A stretch of 64,000 bases of DNA from Natronosalvus sp042663485 (GTDB lineage Archaea > Halobacteriota > Halobacteria > Halobacteriales > Natrialbaceae), in the NCBI GenBank assembly GCA_042663485.1, contig JBHTAF010000004.1; one strand, written 5' to 3'. Positions within the stretch are counted from its first letter, which is position 1. Every line of letters starts with the position of its first letter. A program made the translations under genes and the position numbers. The notes below the pieces were generated by a model, which worked only from the letters and a program-made list of their open reading frames with translations, ran no database searches and was not told the origin of the DNA. Shown here in pieces: positions 16,363 to 24,657 of the stretch.

Positions 16363-16965
16363 ATGGTAGCCCCCGGACGCGTCGCCGCGATTCACTTCAC
16401 CGGCCGCATCGCCGAGGGGGACGCCGCAGGCGAGGTCTTCGACACGACCGACGTCGACGTCGCCCTCGAGGAGGGCATCTACCACGACCATCGCGACTAC
16501 AAGCCACTCGAGGTCAGGGTCGGCGAGGGGAAGATCCTCCCGGGCATCGACCACGCACTCCAGGAGATGGCCGTCGGCGAGCGACGAACCGTCGAACTCG
16601 AACCCGAGGAGGCGTTCGGGGCCTACAGCGAGGAGCGCGTGCTCGAGGTGCCTGCCGGAACGCTGGCATCTGATCCGTCCGATCTCGAGCCCGGCACGCT
16701 CGTTCGCGACGACAACGGCCAAACCGGCTGGATTCAGGCGGTCGAGGATGACGGCCTGGCCGTCGTGGACTTCAACCACGAACTTGCCGGGACGCCGATC
16801 GAGTGCGACCTCCACGTGCTGGCGGTGAGCGACGATTCGAGCGGGACGACGGACGAACTCGTCGCTGACGAGCGCTTGCTCTCGAGGTCGAAGGAGGTCG
16901 ATGCGGACGAGGCGAGTGCTGACGAGACGAACGCGAACGAGGCAGCCGAGGAAAAGGCGGATTGA
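16363..16965 (+). CDS. FKBP-type peptidyl-prolyl isomerase, SlyD-like
   Basis: A 200-residue folding helper that isomerises X-Pro bonds. FKBP core: VAAIHFTGRIAEGDAAGEVFDTT, then LEVRVGEGKILPGIDHALQEM and a chaperone-like flap with AFGAYSEERVLEVP, ending with VVDFNHELAGTPIECDLHVL, all in SlyD order. A 55-residue acidic tail (ADETNANEAAEEKAD at the end) replaces the His-rich tail of bacterial SlyD. The frame is open 99 codons upstream, but homology begins at MVAPGRVAA, so I use ATG 16363. Cytoplasmic; no operon partner. Confidence 0.9.
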   Translation: MVAPGRVAAIHFTGRIAEGDAAGEVFDTTDVDVALEEGIYHDHRDYKPLEVRVGEGKILPGIDHALQEMAVGERRTVELEPEEAFGAYSEERVLEVPAGTLASDPSDLEPGTLVRDDNGQTGWIQAVEDDGLAVVDFNHELAGTPIECDLHVLAVSDDSSGTTDELVADERLLSRSKEVDADEASADETNANEAAEEKAD

Positions 16966-16986
16966 CGCTTCGACCTCGAGATCGGT

Positions 16987-18405
16987 TCACTCCTCGACGG
17001 TCACCGTCACCCCGTGCGGTTCGTAGGCGTTACAGGCGTACCCGTCCTGATTCCACGGGAACTGCTCGTCGGAGATGGCCTCGAGTCCCGCCTCGGGATC
17101 GGATATCGGGCCGAACTGCGTGTACCCGTTCTCGTCCGTCGCTCGCGAGTAGAGGACGTGCTCGCCCGGTTCGGCCTCCCAGAGGTAGCGGAACTGTCGC
17201 CAGCCGCCGGGACCGAGGTCGGGGCCGAAGAACTCCGCTTCCTCCCAGCTCTCGCCACCGTCGGTGGAAACTTCCACGGACTCGACGCGGTCGTCGCCAG
17301 CCCAGGCGACCCCGAGCACCTCGACGCTGCCGTCCTGGGCGCGCGGCGACACCGTCGATTCCTCGCCGGGATAGCCGATGATCGACTTGACGACCTGGTC
17401 GTAGATGTACGGCAGGTAGTCGAGTTCCCCGTTCGCGGCCGCTTCCATCTGCGCCCAGGTGTCGAACTCGTCGATCGTCTCGTTGTGCTCGGCCTCCTCG
17501 CCCTCGGGGATGATCCGGTAGGAGTTCTGCTGCCAGTGGAGGTACTGTTCCCACTCCTCGCCGATCATCATCATGTCCATGACCTCGAGTTCGCGGAGCC
17601 ACTTGACGTTGTTATTCCCCATCCAGCCGGGAACGAGGAGTCGAACGGGGTGGCCGTGTTCGGCGGTCAACGGCTCTCCGTCCATCTCGTAGGCGAGCAG
17701 GCAGTCGTCCATCACCTTCTGCATCGGGATGGAGCGCGCGAAGATTCGCTCGCCCTCCGGGTGATCCCCGCCAGCGGCCATCAGCCACTTCCCGTCGCTC
17801 GTGTCGGCGTCGTGGGCCTCGAGAATCTCGCTCACCGGCGCACCGGTCCAGATTGTGTTGCCGACCGCGCCGAAGGTCCAGGGGTTGCCCGCCACCTCGG
17901 GGTCGAAGTAAGATCGACCGTTGCCCGAACACTGCATCGTGTGGGCCACCGACTCGGTCGAGTACTCGCGCTCGAGGGCTTCCATCGACAGCGAGACGGT
18001 CTCCTCGCCCAACCTGAGTTCGATCTCCCACTCCTCGGCGTCGATCTGGGGCGACAGGTAGTGGTTCCGGATGTAGTGTTCCTCCTTCGGCGTGAGGTAA
18101 CTCGTGTAGGTCTCGCGGGCCGCCGCCTCCGCGTTCTCCGGATCTGGTGAGTAGATGCGCAATCCTGGATAGTGTTCCTCCAGGTACTCGGGCGTCCCCC
18201 GTTCGGGTCCGCCGTCGTCGTCGCCCTCGCTCTCGTCGGATTCCGTCTCCTCTTGCTCCTGTCTCGCTACCGCCGACCCGGTTACGCTCAGTCCCGCGAG
18301 TGCGCCCGATGCCATCATGAACTTTCGCCGGTCGAGCAACCGCCGTCGTCGTCGTTCGGTCTCGCCCGACTGCTCGTCCCCGCCGCTCGTTGACTGTCTC
18401 TGCAT
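16987..18405 (-). CDS. Sulfite oxidase-type molybdopterin oxidoreductase, Tat-exported
   Basis: A 472-residue molybdenum enzyme. N-terminus MQRQSTSGGDEQ then a Tat motif (LLDRRKFMMASGALAG) with a hydrophobic core, so it is exported folded. After an acidic linker the Moco domain begins; the molybdenum-ligating cysteine is Cys159 in HTMQCSGNGR. PVRLLVPGWMGNNNVKWL is the conserved substrate/cofactor region. The C-terminal Mo-co dimerisation domain contains VEVLGVAWAGDD and VEVSTDGGESW. No haem domain is present, so it resembles SorA/YedY-like sulfite dehydrogenases. An ATG 29 codons upstream precedes the signal and is unlikely. The next gene upstream, a tri-halocyanin, may be its electron acceptor. 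Confidence 0.92.
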   Translation of the reverse strand: MQRQSTSGGDEQSGETERRRRRLLDRRKFMMASGALAGLSVTGSAVARQEQEETESDESEGDDDGGPERGTPEYLEEHYPGLRIYSPDPENAEAAARETYTSYLTPKEEHYIRNHYLSPQIDAEEWEIELRLGEETVSLSMEALEREYSTESVAHTMQCSGNGRSYFDPEVAGNPWTFGAVGNTIWTGAPVSEILEAHDADTSDGKWLMAAGGDHPEGERIFARSIPMQKVMDDCLLAYEMDGEPLTAEHGHPVRLLVPGWMGNNNVKWLRELEVMDMMMIGEEWEQYLHWQQNSYRIIPEGEEAEHNETIDEFDTWAQMEAAANGELDYLPYIYDQVVKSIIGYPGEESTVSPRAQDGSVEVLGVAWAGDDRVESVEVSTDGGESWEEAEFFGPDLGPGGWRQFRYLWEAEPGEHVLYSRATDENGYTQFGPISDPEAGLEAISDEQFPWNQDGYACNAYEPHGVTVTVEE

Positions 18406-18573
18406 GACAAACCCACGCACACCACAGGTGGCGATATAGCTAACATAATCCTGCCGTATCGAATCCCGCTCGATAAAACGTCTACCCATCACTCCAATAG
18501 AAAATCGTGCGGATTGACCGGCTCTCGGCCCCTCGAGTTCGGAACGAAACGTCGCTCGAGGTCGAGAAAACGG

Positions 18574-19917
18574 CTAGTCGTCGGTCGCTTCGCTCGACTC
18601 GTCGTCACCGTCGCTACACGGTTCGACCTCGATCGTGCCGACCATCTCCTCGTCGTGGATCGCACAGACGTACTCGTACTGCCCGACGGCAACGAACCGA
18701 TGGTCGTCGGTATCCCCGCTCTCGCGGGTTTGCTCGTGGTCGATTTCGTCGGTGTCGCCCTCTTCGTCTCCGTCGTCCGTTTCGTGTGTCCCCTCTCCGT
18801 TTCCGTCCGTACCGGCCGAGAGGTCGTAGGAGGCGAACGGCTCGGAACCCTCCGGCACCGACGTATTGTCGGAGGCGTCCGGGTGGGCGGTCACGTTGTG
18901 CCCCTCATCTTCGAACGTCCAGCGGACGACGTCGCCGACCTCGAGCGAGAGCGACGCCGGATCGAACGCGAGTTCGCCGTCCGGTGCGACGGTGACGGTC
19001 GCGTCCGGTTCGTCCAGAACCTCGATCGTGCCGACCATCTCCTCGTCGTGGATCGCACAGACGTACTCGTACGTCCCGGGGATCTCGAACGCGTGGGCGT
19101 ACGTTTCGTCGGCCTCGCGAGTGGCCTCGTGGTCTATTTCGTCCGTTTCCTCCTCCTCCTCGGTTCCCTCGGTCTCGCCCTCGCCGCTCGAGAGTTCGTA
19201 GGAGGCGAACGGCTCGGCCCCCTCCGGCACCGACGTATTGTCGGAGGCGTCCGGGTGCGCAGTCACGTTGTGCCCCTCTTCCTCGAACTTCCACTCCACC
19301 GTGTTCCCGAGCCCGATCTCGAGCGCGTCGGGCTCGAATCGACGGTCGCCGTCGGGGGCGACAGAGATCGTTTCGTCCGCGCAGGCGTCGACCTCGACGG
19401 TACCGACCATCGTGTTCTCGTGGGGGACGCAGACGTACTCGTACTCGCCGGGGGTGGTGAAGACGTGACGGTACGTCTCACCCTCCGGAACGACCGAGAA
19501 GTGGGCGTCGCCCTCGTAGGAGGCGAACGGCTCCGCGTTCGGCGGGTTTCGATTCTTGTCCGACGCCCCGGGAAGGGAGGTGACGTTGTGGCCCGCGCTG
19601 GCGAACGTCCACTCGACCGCCTCCCCGAGACCGATGTCGACGTCCTCGGGTTCGAACCGCCAGGCACCGTCGGGGCCGGCGACGACCTGCGTAACGGCGG
19701 AGTCGTCGCTCGAGTCGTCTTCGCCGTCGGTTCCGTCCCGTTCGTCGCCATCGCTTTCGTCTTCGCCTTCACCTTCGTCCTCCGTTCCATCACCGTTTCC
19801 CTCGTCCTGGAATCGATTGCCGACCGCCCCACCAACCTTGTCGGTCAGTGCTGCGGTCAGGGCGCTGCCCGCTCCGAGGTGGCGCAGAAAACGCCGTCGG
19901 GTGTTCGCGTCGCTCAT
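18574..19917 (-). CDS. Three-domain halocyanin (blue copper protein), Tat-exported
   Basis: A 447-residue exported electron carrier. Tat signal TRRRFLRHLGAGSALTAAL, an Asp/Glu-rich linker, then three plastocyanin-like domains (about residues 80-180, 190-310, 315-430). Each has a first His in GHNVT, the Cys-His pair in YEYVCVPHENTM or YEYVCAIHDEEM, and a Met, i.e. a complete type-1 copper site. Domains 2 and 3 are almost identical in protein and DNA. Such proteins shuttle electrons outside the membrane. It lies 168 bases upstream of the sulfite-oxidase-type gene in the same orientation, which suggests a redox pair. No membrane anchor is visible apart from the signal. Confidence 0.92.
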   Translation of the reverse strand: MSDANTRRRFLRHLGAGSALTAALTDKVGGAVGNRFQDEGNGDGTEDEGEGEDESDGDERDGTDGEDDSSDDSAVTQVVAGPDGAWRFEPEDVDIGLGEAVEWTFASAGHNVTSLPGASDKNRNPPNAEPFASYEGDAHFSVVPEGETYRHVFTTPGEYEYVCVPHENTMVGTVEVDACADETISVAPDGDRRFEPDALEIGLGNTVEWKFEEEGHNVTAHPDASDNTSVPEGAEPFASYELSSGEGETEGTEEEEETDEIDHEATREADETYAHAFEIPGTYEYVCAIHDEEMVGTIEVLDEPDATVTVAPDGELAFDPASLSLEVGDVVRWTFEDEGHNVTAHPDASDNTSVPEGSEPFASYDLSAGTDGNGEGTHETDDGDEEGDTDEIDHEQTRESGDTDDHRFVAVGQYEYVCAIHDEEMVGTIEVEPCSDGDDESSEATDD

Positions 19918-20031
19918 GTGAATCCAATCTTCCCAAAGGTGGCGCCGACAAAGATGCTATTCCACGAGTACGTGACTGACAGCGTCTCGAGAACGAATTC
20001 GGCCGGTAGCTCCTTTCCAACTAGAGACCGA

Positions 20032-21201
20032 TCACTCGAGCACGTCGAACGCCACCGCCAGGTCGAGCGGCCGGTAGACGAACCGGTACCGGCCGGCCGG
20101 GAGCCCTGGACAGACCTCGAGTCCCGAGTACAGCTCCTGGACGGCCGCCTCGGATAGCTCGATCTCCCAGTCGAAGCCCTCGCCGGGACGGTGAATGATG
20201 CCCTCGTCCGTGTAGCCGATGCCATGTTCGGACCGGTGGCCGCGAACTTCCTGCCAGCCGGACTCGGTCCGAACTTCGAGCGAGAACTTCCGGTCGTTGC
20301 CGGTCCCCTGCTCGACGCTGGTGAGGTTAGCCATCGTGATCGACACCGACTCGCCGTGAGCGATCTCGAGGGGGTCGACGCGCATGGCGAACGCGTCGGC
20401 GTCGCCCCAGCGAACCGACTGCGCGGACGAGAGACGCTGGAAGTCGTCGTTCGAGCACTCGAGCGCCTCGGGAATTGTCGCCGGATCACCGTCCGGTTCG
20501 ACGCCACCCTCGAGTCCGGACGGGTCGATGACGCGCTCGCGAGCCGCCTCGACGGTTTCGGTATTCCCCCAGCCATCGGTGAGCGTGACGACGGCGTTGT
20601 GAAGCCATACCCCGTCGCCGTCGAACGAGATCCGCGTGAGCGACGACGGGTAGGCTAGCGCCTCTCCACAGCCGCCGTCGCTCGAGTCGACGACCGTCGC
20701 CGTCGCCGTGATCGCGCTCTCCTGGGCGTCGAAGTTCACGTCGTCGACCTCGATGCTGTCGTGACAGATCGTCGGGCCACCGGATTCGACGAGCACGAGC
20801 ACCTCCGTCTCGAAGTCGGTCTCCTCGAGGAATGGATCCACGGTTTCGGCAGTTCGGTTCGTCGCGACGGCGTCCAGCCGCTCGAGGACGTCGGGCCCGG
20901 TGATCAGTGCAACCGTGCCGATACCGTCGGCGGCCCACGGCGGTTCGTCGGTTCGGGGCTCGAGGGCGACGGTTTCGACGCCAGTGATTTCAGGACTCGA
21001 ACCAGTGCCGTCATTGTTTTTCGAGTCGTCGGTGCCGTTGGTACTGTCAGTGCCGTTCGCCCCGTCACCGCCGTTCGGGTCGTCCTCATCGTTTTCGTCG
21101 CCGGGGCTCGAGCCGGTCGAACTGGCGTCGAGACAGCCGGCGACGGCGAGCCCGACACCGAGTGCGCCCGAGCGAAGAATCGTTCGTCTGGAGGGGTCCA
21201 T
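20032..21201 (-). CDS. Tat lipoprotein, haloarchaeal, function unknown
   Basis: A 389-residue putative lipoprotein. N-terminus MDPSRRTILRSGALGVGLAVAGC combines a twin-arginine motif with a lipobox (VAGC), so the mature protein should be lipid-anchored outside. A low-complexity Asp/Asn/Gly/Thr linker (about residues 30-75) precedes two domains: residues ~80-250 with alternating strands, and a C-terminal beta-rich domain (residues ~260-389) with VSITMANLTS and YRFVYRPLDLAVAFDVLE, similar in style to immunoglobulin-like domains. I recognise no enzyme motif. Confidence 0.75.
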   Translation of the reverse strand: MDPSRRTILRSGALGVGLAVAGCLDASSTGSSPGDENDEDDPNGGDGANGTDSTNGTDDSKNNDGTGSSPEITGVETVALEPRTDEPPWAADGIGTVALITGPDVLERLDAVATNRTAETVDPFLEETDFETEVLVLVESGGPTICHDSIEVDDVNFDAQESAITATATVVDSSDGGCGEALAYPSSLTRISFDGDGVWLHNAVVTLTDGWGNTETVEAARERVIDPSGLEGGVEPDGDPATIPEALECSNDDFQRLSSAQSVRWGDADAFAMRVDPLEIAHGESVSITMANLTSVEQGTGNDRKFSLEVRTESGWQEVRGHRSEHGIGYTDEGIIHRPGEGFDWEIELSEAAVQELYSGLEVCPGLPAGRYRFVYRPLDLAVAFDVLE

Positions 21202-21314
21202 ACGCGATACTCTCGCTGGAGACGATAAGTGCTCTCTGGAAGGTCAAACAACGATTTCACCGTTGTTCGGGGACGCACGCGACAGAATCGGTAAGAACTA
21301 CGGACTCGAGTCGA

Positions 21315-21761
21315 CTACTCCGCCGGATCGAGTTCGACTTGCTCGAGGGAGCGATTCAGGTGACAGACCTCGTGTGGCGGGTCGCCGAGCAGTTGCTGGA
21401 TCCGGTACTCGCGGTCGAAATCGACGCCGTCGGGTTCGCAGTAGGCGTGGCTCGGGCAGTCGATGTACGGACAGGGACCGCTCAGACTCGCCTTGCTCCC
21501 GCTGAACGCGCCCTTCGAGGGGACGTTCGCCACGACGGTCGCCGGTTCGACTTCGACAGCGCGGACACCCTCGTCGTGCATCGCACACTCGAGCGTCTGG
21601 GCGTTCTCGCGGACGTCGGTGACGCGGTAGCGGCGGCCGACCTCGAGGTTGAGACACTGGCTACGGTAGGGACAGCCCGCGCAGCCGTCGGCCTCGCCCT
21701 CGTAGACGAACTCGGTGCCGGGGTCGGCGAGGCGCGTCCCGAGGAGGGTCACGGTGGTCAT
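21315..21761 (-). CDS. UPF0179 family protein
   Basis: A 148-residue conserved archaeal protein of unknown function. Several Cys pairs (CAGCPYRSQC near residues 28-37, PCPYIDCPSHAYC near 96-108, and a late Cys in HEVCHL) suggest zinc or Fe-S binding. N-terminus MTTVTLLGTRLADPGTEF is typical of the family. It sits just downstream of the SufS-SufU fusion gene on the same strand (92-base gap), which fits a metal-related role only circumstantially. Confidence 0.82.
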   Translation of the reverse strand: MTTVTLLGTRLADPGTEFVYEGEADGCAGCPYRSQCLNLEVGRRYRVTDVRENAQTLECAMHDEGVRAVEVEPATVVANVPSKGAFSGSKASLSGPCPYIDCPSHAYCEPDGVDFDREYRIQQLLGDPPHEVCHLNRSLEQVELDPAE

Positions 21762-21853
21762 TGGTAGTCCCCTTCGGACCGCGACCGGTTAAGCCTCACG
21801 TCACTCACTCGAGCCAGTTTCGTCGACGTGGTCAACGCAGTCGTTCGCACCGG

Positions 21854-23467
21854 TCAGTCGGCTCCGACGCTCTCGAGGTAGTCCTGGGCCGCGATCCGGA
21901 TCACGTCCTCGGGGCCCTCCACGCAATCGCGCCTGAGCGCCGGGTACTGGCCCTCGAGACGGTTCGCGATCAGGCCGTCGATCGCGGCGACCTCCTCGAC
22001 GGTCATTCCCTCGAGTTCCATTGAGAGGATGCTCGCGACGGCGCTGCTGACGGCGCAACTCTCGCTCTCGAAGGCGATGGCCTCGATGGTGCCGTCGGGA
22101 GCGACGTCGACGTGGAACTCCCCGTCGTCGCCACAGGAGGTCTCCTCGGAGGACTTGACGAGGTCGGGGTTCTCGAGACCGCCAGCGTTCCGGGGGTCGC
22201 AGTGGTGGTCGTAGAGAACGTCGTGGTACCGGTCGGATTGCAGGTAGGCGTCTAACTTCGCGCGGGCGTCGTCGATCGCCTCGAGCAAGGCGTCGACCTC
22301 CTCGCGCGTGTTGTAGACGTAGAACGACGCCCGGACTGAACCAGGAATGTCGAGGGCGTCGTGCAGCGGCTGGGTGCAGTGGTCGCCCGCCCGGACGGCG
22401 ATCCCGCGGTCGTTCAGGAGCGACGAGAGGTCGTGGCCGTGGACGCCGTCGACGTTGAACGCGACCAGGCCGGATCGCTCCTCGCCCGCGGGCGGCCCGT
22501 AGGTCGTCACGTCCTCGCGCGCCTCGAGTCGCTCGAGCGCGTACTGAGCGAGGTCGTTCTCGTGGGCCGCAATCGCGTCCATCCCGATCTCCTCGAGGTA
22601 GTCTGCCGCGGCCGCGAGCGCGATCCCCTCCGCGATGGGCGGGGTGCCGGCCTCGAACTTCCAGGGGAGTTCGTTCCAGGTCGAGTGCTCGAAGGTGACG
22701 TGACGGATCATCTCGCCGCCGAAGAGGAATGGTTCCATCTCCTCGAGGATCTCTCGCTTACCGTAGAGGGCACCGATGCCCGTCGGTCCGGCCATCTTGT
22801 GGCCCGAGAAGGCGAAGAAGTCCGCCCCCATCGCTTCGACGTCGATGGGACGGTTCGGTGCGGACTGGGCGCCGTCGACGACGACGTAGGCGTCGTGCTC
22901 GTGGGCCATCTCGGCCAACTTGGCGACCGGGTTGATCGTCCCGAGGACGTTCGAGACGTGGACGACCGAGACGACCGCGGTGTCCGGACCGATGAGTTCG
23001 TTGGCGTGCTCGAGGTCGAGGTGGCCGTCGTCGGTCACCCGGACGAAGTCGATGTCGGCACCGGTCTTCTTCGCGACCTGTTGCCAGGTCACGACCGAGG
23101 CGTGGTGTTCCATCTCCGTCGTCACGACCTGGTCGCCGGGCCCCAGTTCGTTGAGCCCCAGGCCGTAGGCGACGAGGTTGATACTCTCGGTGGCCCCCTT
23201 CGTGAAGATGAGTTCCTCACGCCCGCCGCTGGCGCCGACGAACTCGGCCAGTCTGTCGTGGGCCTGTTCGTAGGCGATCGAAGCCTCGTGGCTCAGCGTG
23301 TGAATCCCGCGGTGAACGTTCGCGTTGTACGTCGAGAAGTACTCCTCGAACACGTCGTAAACCTGTCGCGGCGTCTGGGTCGTCGCCGCGTTGTCGAGGT
23401 AAACGAGGTCCTGCCCATCGACGTCGCGCTCGAGTATCGGAAAGTCTGATCGAACGGAATCGGCCAT
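21854..23467 (-). CDS. sufS: SufS-type cysteine desulfurase fused to a SufU-like domain
   Basis: A 537-residue protein in two parts. Residues 1-~410 are a complete group II cysteine desulfurase: PLP lysine Lys224 in FSGHKMAGPTG, catalytic Cys364 in GDHCTQPLHDA, which removes sulfur from cysteine. Residues ~412-537 are a SufU/IscU-type domain: DRYHDVLYDHHCDPRNAG, SCGDDG, FESESCAVSS and RRDCVEG, keeping the Cys-Asp-Cys-Cys ligand set. Separate genes are usual. The join (AKLDAYLQSDRYHDV) is in frame with no stop. It would couple sulfur release to its acceptor in Fe-S cluster assembly. An extra Cys (HHCDPRN) occurs where the family usually has Lys/Tyr. Confidence 0.92.
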   Translation of the reverse strand: MADSVRSDFPILERDVDGQDLVYLDNAATTQTPRQVYDVFEEYFSTYNANVHRGIHTLSHEASIAYEQAHDRLAEFVGASGGREELIFTKGATESINLVAYGLGLNELGPGDQVVTTEMEHHASVVTWQQVAKKTGADIDFVRVTDDGHLDLEHANELIGPDTAVVSVVHVSNVLGTINPVAKLAEMAHEHDAYVVVDGAQSAPNRPIDVEAMGADFFAFSGHKMAGPTGIGALYGKREILEEMEPFLFGGEMIRHVTFEHSTWNELPWKFEAGTPPIAEGIALAAAADYLEEIGMDAIAAHENDLAQYALERLEAREDVTTYGPPAGEERSGLVAFNVDGVHGHDLSSLLNDRGIAVRAGDHCTQPLHDALDIPGSVRASFYVYNTREEVDALLEAIDDARAKLDAYLQSDRYHDVLYDHHCDPRNAGGLENPDLVKSSEETSCGDDGEFHVDVAPDGTIEAIAFESESCAVSSAVASILSMELEGMTVEEVAAIDGLIANRLEGQYPALRRDCVEGPEDVIRIAAQDYLESVGAD

Positions 23468-23489
23468 ATCTCGTGATTACTCCAATTGA

Positions 23490-23498
23490 TTAAAATAG
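23490..23498 (-). promoter_or_regulatory. TATA-like element upstream of sufS fusion
   Basis: TATTTTAA-type minus-strand element centred 27 bases upstream of the ATG at 23467, suggesting a leaderless mRNA. Confidence 0.55.
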
Positions 23499-23626
23499 TT
23501 GTGACGGCGTCGAAATCCGCATCGTTCGAGATGGGTACAGAATACGTGGGCACCAAGACGAAAGTACGCGGGTGCCGAGACGAAACCCACATTACCCGGA
23601 CGCACGACAGTACCAACGAACGAACA

Positions 23627-24268
23627 GTGACGCGCGTCTGCCTCGTCGGCTCGCCCGACGTCTCACTCCAGTACGAACTCCTCTCTCGAGAGACGTCTCG
23701 GGAGGCCCTGTCCACGTACGACCTGGCTCGCCCCTTCGAGAACTCGCTGTCAGTTCGGACAGTGAGCCTCGGAGCCGCCGTCTCGCTGTGTAACGACCTC
23801 CAGTGGTACCTCGTCCGGTTCGTCGACGAGGTCCTGATCCAGGAACCGAGCGTGAGCGACGACGAGTGGCTCTCGCGCGACCTCGCTGTCGCCCTTCGAA
23901 ACGGCGACCTCCAGCCCGCGGAGACCGGCGAGCACCTGAAGATATTCGGGCTCGAGCGACCCGAAGAGCCAGGGCTCGAGACTTCGACGGGTGACGGCGG
24001 GAAGCCCGACGATCGACAGCGTGCGACCGACACACGAAACGACGAACCCGGCGCCGGAGACGAACAGGCGACCGACGCCGACTCGATTTCCGGGCCCGCA
24101 CAGGCGACGACGCGTCTGGCCGGCAACGGAGTCGAGCCACGCGGCCCGCCGAAACTCGTCGAACCGCTCTACGTCCGCCGAACGGACGGGGAGACGCCCA
24201 CGTACGACCTCAGGGACGTCGAGGAGACACTGATCGTGCGACTCACCGAATCCGAATTTTCGCCATAG
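23627..24268 (+). CDS. Haloarchaeal protein, probably DUF5804 family
   Basis: A 213-residue protein with GTG start: VTRVCLVGSPDVSLQYELLSRET opens the conserved part, continuing with YDLARPFENSLSVRTVSLGAAVSL and WYLVRFVDEVLIQEPSVSDDEWLSR (to about residue 110). A variable low-complexity acidic linker follows, then a short conserved end (LYVRRTDGETPTYDLRDVEE). I recognise it as a haloarchaea-specific family (from memory DUF5804) without known function. Frame is open upstream to 23486, but homology starts at the GTG. Divergent from the sufS fusion. Confidence 0.7.
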   Translation: MTRVCLVGSPDVSLQYELLSRETSREALSTYDLARPFENSLSVRTVSLGAAVSLCNDLQWYLVRFVDEVLIQEPSVSDDEWLSRDLAVALRNGDLQPAETGEHLKIFGLERPEEPGLETSTGDGGKPDDRQRATDTRNDEPGAGDEQATDADSISGPAQATTRLAGNGVEPRGPPKLVEPLYVRRTDGETPTYDLRDVEETLIVRLTESEFSP

Positions 24269-24657
24269 CTCGAGCTTATCCGTCGCTCGAGCGGATCTCG
24301 TCGGCTCGTCGGCTCGTTGGTTCGTTGTGGAGACCTACAACGACCGAACATTCACTACTCTGCTCGAGAAACACGCTCCATGGTCATCTCGACCGAGCCA
24401 GCGTGGAAGTAACTCGTCGACGGACTCGGACGGGAGTATCAGGACGCGGTCGTGTACGGCGATCTCGAGCAGGAAACGATCCTGCACGAGGGGGACGTTC
24501 GACTGCTGGCGAACGGATGGGTCGAACTTCCCACCGGTCGACTCCTCTCCCCGGACGCAGTCCATCACATCGACACGTAATTCGACCGACAAGATGGACG
24601 CCTCGAAGACGCGCGCAGCGACGTTCGTGGTGCCAATCCTGGCAGAAATCGGAACCG
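24269..24657. other. Intergenic stretch with a pseudogene and short repeats
   Basis: 389 bases between the DUF5804-like gene and cysteine synthase (convergent). It holds the broken small gene at 24380-24580. Around 24298-24330 are short iterated CTCGTCGG and GGTTCGTTG motifs. I see no other gene. Confidence 0.6.
24380..24580 (+). pseudogene. Small haloarchaeal protein gene interrupted by an in-frame TAA
   Basis: Reading from ATG 24380 gives MVISTEPAWK, then TAA at 24410-24412, then an open frame of 55 codons that looks like real protein: LVDGLGREYQDAVVYGDLEQ, ETILHEGDVRLLANGWVELP, TGRLLSPDAVHHIDT, ending TAA at 24578-24580. No ATG or well-placed GTG follows the stop, so normal translation of the conserved part seems impossible. 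A G-to-T change in a GAA (Glu) codon would explain it. Sequencing error or rare readthrough are alternatives. I do not know the function of the intact family. Confidence 0.6.
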
